A stretch of DNA of 64,000 nt. Origin: Prostheceraeus crozeri (lineage: Eukaryota > Platyhelminthes > Polycladida > Euryleptidae). The DNA is taken from positions 1 to 64,000 of the forward strand of contig CAJQUW010007119.1 of NCBI GenBank assembly GCA_907163375.1. Direction: 5' to 3'. How positions within the stretch are numbered: position 1 is the stretch's first letter; each line of letters begins with the position of its first letter. Shown here one piece after another: positions 55,401-61,400 of the stretch. The notes below the pieces were generated by a model. That model saw nothing but the letters and a program-made list of their open reading frames with translations. It ran no database searches and was not told the DNA's origin. The position numbers and the translations under genes were made by a program.

Positions 55401-58400
55401 AACTACTATTGGAACACGTGATCACAATCCCATCGACAAGATCGTGCCTAAATATGAAAGCCTCCAGGATGCTATCGAATACATCAATCGATCCTTGCCC
55501 ACGTATTTTCAAAAATGCTTGCGATTTGAGGTAGATGCTGGACCTTCTTAAACTTTCTGCGTCGGTGAAAGGACAGTGTTCTTCCTACTTGATAAACCCA
55601 AGGGAAACAGGTCGTCTTATGATATTCCAAATGTGCTGTATAAGATAGCGGCCCCTCGCCATTGTCTCATCTCTACAATTTTATCATTTGATGAAAGTGG
55701 TGTTTCTCTCGTTTGGAAATGTTGTGCAGTTACTCCCATACCCAAAGTCTCCAATCCTCCCCTGACTGATATACGACCAATTAGAATTTTACCTACTCCT
55801 GCCAAGCTTTTAGAGCAAGTCGTACTTTGCTCCTTGAAAGAGAGATTCGTAAGCAATTTTGGATCAAATCAGTTTGGTTTCAAACCAGGCTCCTCGACAA
55901 CCTGCGCCTTACTCTCTATTCAGGACAGCATTTCGAAGTATTTGGACAATCAAGCAACTTATGGCGCGTGTATAATTTCATATGATTTCTCACGAGCATT
56001 CGACAAATTACCGCATCATCAAATTCTCCGTAGGCTACAAGAATGCAATTTCCCGGGTAATTTTGTCTATTGGCTTAAATCATATCTTTCGGACAAAAAA
56101 CAGTTTATTCGCATTGGCAACCATTCAAGCTCTAAGGCGTCGGTCACTTCCGGGATTCCACAAGGATCTATTCTTGGTCCTTTCTTATTTTCTGTTGCTA
56201 CGGGTTTCTGCCAAAGTCAGTCTCCTGAGTATTCAGTAGTGAGATATGCTGATGATACGACTTTTTGTTTTCCTCTTCTGAAAGACTCGTTTGACAATAG
56301 TTTCAAACTAATAATTTCAGAACATCAGCGCATGATTGCTTGGTCTATTTCCATCGGTCTAGCACTAAATGAGAATAAGTGCAAGTATCTCATCATCAAA
56401 AAGAGCAATTATTGCATACCTGATATTCGAATGACAAATTTAAATTGCGTTGATCATCTAAAAGTTCTGGGGGTGACATTTAATTCAAAATGGAATTGGT
56501 CAACCCACATCGATTGTGTCATAAGCAGTGCATCTCGCAAACTTTACGCTTTCAGGTTGTTAAAACCATCTTATCCAAGAAGTTTCCTTATTTCTATGTA
56601 TAACTCACTCGTTCGATCTATAATTGATTACTGTGCGCCCCTTTTTGTGGACATTTCTGCAAATGATTCGACTCGTCTTGAGCGAACGCAGTCAAGATTT
56701 CATCGCTTGATTTGCGGAAAGCATTGTTTTAATGAATCCCTTGCTTCTTTAGAGGAAAGACGTAAGGTGTTTGTTCTACGATTTCTCGGCAAAGTGATGT
56801 CACCGAATCACATATTGTACGATCGTCTACCGCCGCTGTCAGAAACGGGATGATTCATTCTTCCATCACACAGAACAAAACGTCGAGGGTCATCATTCTT
56901 CGTAAAGGCGTGTTCACTATATAATGTCAATATAAAGCGGTAAGTATTGTTTCAATTTTGAACACCTTGTTGTGAGGCAACTGTTGCGATATCTCATTTG
57001 AAGGTAGTGTCCTTCTTTTGTAACTTGTGTAACTTGAATTGTCATGTGCTGTTATTCGATTTTCATTTTGAAATATAAACACTTATTATTATTATTACAA
57101 TTAATAGAATTTTGATGTTTTATAAAGTGCTGCAGGTGGAACCTCCAGCATTTTGGGAGTGCAACTAGTAGAATTTTGATGCTTTACAAAGCGCCGCTGT
57201 AGCAAGTACAATTTTGATGTTTTATAAAGCGCTGCATCTAGTAGAATTTTGATGCTTTATAATGCGCCGAAGGCGAAACCTCCAGCATTTTGGGAGTGCA
57301 ACTAGTAGAATTTTGGTGTTTTATAATGCGCCGCTGTAGCTAGTAGAACTTTGCTGTTTTATAATGCGCCGCAGGCGAAACCTCCAGCATTTTGGGAGTG
57401 CAACTAGTAAAATTTAAGCTTTTTAATGCGCCTAGAATGTATAAAGCATTTTCTCGGCAATTATATCACGCAGGAATTACAACTTTTCGGAGCTCAATTT
57501 TATTTCAAAATGATATGATATGAGGGAGGTTTTGTCAATCAAAATTTCTTGACGTGTATGATGAGTTTCATAATGTACGAGTAATAATATATCCCGCACA
57601 CAGTAGAACAAGAGGAATTGTTTACTTCAAATGTACGGTGTCGGAGAGGGAACCTGCTAGCAAGGAAACATAAATCACGTAGCGGGTAAACAACATAAAA
57701 AGTAACCCACTGATCACCCGAGGGGCCCACTGATCACTAGAAAGGGCCATTGATCGTCAGAGGGGGCCATTGATCGTCAGAAGGGGAAATATGGATAATA
57801 TCAATTGTAATAACTTGTGATCAGAAGGGTCTTATATGCAACGCATCATGAAGATGCTGTCTTAAGAAGGGATAATGCGTTGCTTCATGAATATGTCATT
57901 CCATCTTAGGGGCCCACGTACCTTACCCCCTACCCCTTTACCCCTCCAATTATTTTTCATTTTCTGGTGAATCTCAGAAATGACCCAGATGGCCGTAAAA
58001 AAATCCGGAAGATTCTCTTCCCTGTGAAAATACCAAGGACACAAAATGGACTTCGCATTTGGGAAACAGATGAGAATTATGACGCATGGAATTGCAAATG
58101 ACAATACTATACAGTCTTTTTCCGTAGGTATACTTTCTCTTTGATAGCAGTAGAAATTTCTATTGATCTGCAATAAGATTTAATTGTAAATCTGCTACTA
58201 AATTGACTGCGGGAAACTATAGTTATATAGGGTGGCGCACGTAAACCGCCGGATTTTAAACTTTAATTACTCCTCAAATATTCATCCGATCGTCATGAAA
58301 TTTCGACTCATACTAGTTTGGAGCATAGGATTTATGATGATTATACCTGCTGTACTGAGAATTGTCAGAAAATTCTGATTCTATTGACCGAATGACATGT

Positions 58401-61400
58401 GCTCATTTTGTTGACATCGAAAATCTAGATCAAGTTAATTGGTTTAACATGAATCGTATTCTGCACAACGAATTGTGCGCAGTCTTGAAGTGAATATTGT
58501 TCAGTTACTTCCATGTCATATAAAATACCATTCGACGATTAAATCACTATCTGAAAAGAATCGAACATAGAAGAATGGATGATTATTCGGTTGCAGAACG
58601 AGCAAAATGCGCGGCTTGGTACGAATGGCTCAAGAGTCCAGTGGAGGTACAAAGGCTTTATCATTCAGAGTATGGCAAGAACGCGAGAGCACCGGATGCC
58701 CGTACCATAAAGCGGTGGGACACAAACCTGTTGACCAGTGGTAGTGTGGTGACTGTCAAGCGGGACCGGTCATCTTCTGAACGAACGGAGCAGAATGTAG
58801 AACGAGTTGTGCAGCACTTCGAGGAGGACCCAAACACATCTACCCGTCGTGCATCTGATGCTCTTCAAGTGAGTCGCCGCACTATCCAGCGCATCCTCCA
58901 TGACTATGGATGGCATCCGTACAAGGTCCAGGTGGTGCAGCAATTACACGAAGAAGATCTGGAAAACCGAATGGAGTTCGCAGAACAGGAGCTACAGCGC
59001 ATCCAAGCCAACCCGAGCCATTTAGTGGAACTAACCTCGTCCGATGAACCTCACTTCCATCTGGATGGTGGTGTGAATCGCCACAATTGTCGTTATTGGG
59101 CCAACCAGAACCCTCACTGGATCAAGCAAGAGTCTATGCACTCGCCACGCACCACCGTCTGGGCGGCAATCAGCCAATCAGGTATCTACGGACCGTTCTT
59201 CTTCAACACCTCTGTCAACAAGGATCGGTATCTCAAGATGCTACAGGAGGAATTTTGGCCAGCGGTGCAGTCGGACAGAAGAGGCAGGAGCATCATATTC
59301 ATACAGGATGGTGCACCTCCACACTGGGGACTTCCTGTGCGTGAGTGGTTGAACAAGAAGATACCTAACAGATGGATGGGACGTGGATCTCCTAACATGC
59401 CCTGGCCACCGCGTTCACCTGACCTGACGCCTTGCGATTTCTTCTTGTGGGGTTTTGTCAAGTCCAAGGTTTACCATACACGGCCAACATCCATGCAAGA
59501 CCTGAAGGACCGCATCATACAAGCATTTCAAGAAGTGACAACTAAGATGTGTCGAGAAACTGCTCCAGCCTACCAAAAGCGACTCGAATCCGTCCTCGAG
59601 AATGGAGGAGGACATGTTGAAGTTCGATGACTACTAACACTTTTTTCTTATGTATTTCATTTAATAAATGTTTTCTATGACATTTACCTTAATTCGTTTT
59701 GGTCATTATTGATAAAGACGTGGGGGAGATAAAGGGAAAAGTTTATCATTAAATTTTACATGTTAAGATACATTGTTGGTATGTCAATTTTACTACATGT
59801 CATTCGGTCAATAGAATCAGAATTTTCTGACAATTCTCAGTACAACAGGTATAATCATCATAAATCCTATGCTCCAAACTAGTATGAGTCGAAATTTCAT
59901 GACGATCGGATGAATATTTGAGGAGTAATAAAAGTTTAAAATCCGACGGTTTACGTGCGTCACCCTGTATATCCTATATTATTGCACATGTACATACTTC
60001 TTTGTCGCTCTCTAATTGTCATCTAGTGCGAGTACACTCTCCTAACTGAGCAACACTTCTAATTTCGGTTTCAGTAATATAAGTACCTGGCGGTCTTAAA
60101 CGGCATGATCAGGTTGCTTGCGATTTACATTTGAATAGCAGGCTTTTCTGATGTATGACCAGGTTTTTTGGTTCTCATAGTTAACATCGGTGTAAACATT
60201 AATGGTGCGGCAGCTGGAACGAGCTTCTGCAAGGAATGAGGCCAAAATTGAGACTATCACATATTGATGCACAACCTATGGCTACTATGAAGCTTTGAGT
60301 CTGCCGAGTTCGATCCGGTTCCTCTTCCTCTAAGACAGGGTGAAAGAAAACACAATGCAATGTAATAATGGTTGGTTGATTAAATTTTTCGGCAAAAATG
60401 AGACTTTCAATATTACATCCGATTTAGTGAATTGTAATAAGTCGGAAGCCATAATTTTTGGTATGGAATGTTTTCAGATCATATCCTATCATGTACATGG
60501 AGATTTGCCAATGATGCTCACAAAAATCAAATTTAGAAGTTTCCTGTCGGCAAATAAAACATTTTGACCAATTTTAGTCGAATTTAACCGCTTTCTTGCG
60601 GGCATCACCGATCAGGAGCATGCTAATGACATGTACATATGCTAGAAAAAAGAATTATAGCTTTTGACTTAGTACTTTTCATTTTATCAGAGAAAACTCA
60701 TAAAATCGCATTTGTACCGAAAATTTCAATCTGCAACCCATTGGATGCGAGTTTGTGTTTTATCTAACATAACAAAAACAGAAACCGGGTAGAACTCGGC
60801 GGACGCACAGATTCATTGCAGCCATAGTATGCACGTGATTCTGTGGAAGTCTTATTATCAGCCTCGTTCTCTGCAGAAAACTCGCTCTGGCGGCTGGATT
60901 ACATACGTTATATGTGGACTGTCATTATCAAAGCGCATTCAGACAGCGCCGTTAATCTAAACGAATCATGACAATTCACGCTTCTTTTGGGTACTTCTTG
61001 CAAATTGAATGCCAGCAATTTGACGATCTCAATCCTTCCACTGAAATCGCTCGAGTTTTTGAAAAAAGCATCGATGCTATAAAGTATAGGGAAAAGATCT
61101 TGATGCCGAAACTTGTCAATTTTCTCAATTTGTCATTGACAACTTTTGTGAAATGAGGAGCTATTATATTAAATTTAACGACTTATTGATCTTCACTTAA
61201 TTTCCTATATTGCTACTATGCAGCAACTGAATTATTTATATAAGACATCAATGTTAATTTTTGCTCCAATCAGGTATTTTCCAATACGACATAACAGCAT
61301 GTAAAGTGGAAACCGAATAATGACCATTGCCAAGTTTTGCAATATTAGAAACAAGATTTCCATAAGGAAGTGTATTCCGAGAACTGAATATATTCTCCAA

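Larger units (their letters stand above)
51870..57098 (+). mobile_element. CR1-like LINE split by an antisense LINE fragment
   Basis: The plus-strand order is ORF1 (51,989-52,734), endonuclease (52,755-53,560), then RT (55,170-56,853) and a 3' end with an ATT simple repeat (57,079-57,095). The piece at 53,568-55,150 runs the opposite way and interrupts it. Frames are damaged in ORF1, endonuclease and pre-RT, while the RT core is open. Flanking tandem-repeat monomers lie outside both ends. Confidence 0.82.
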
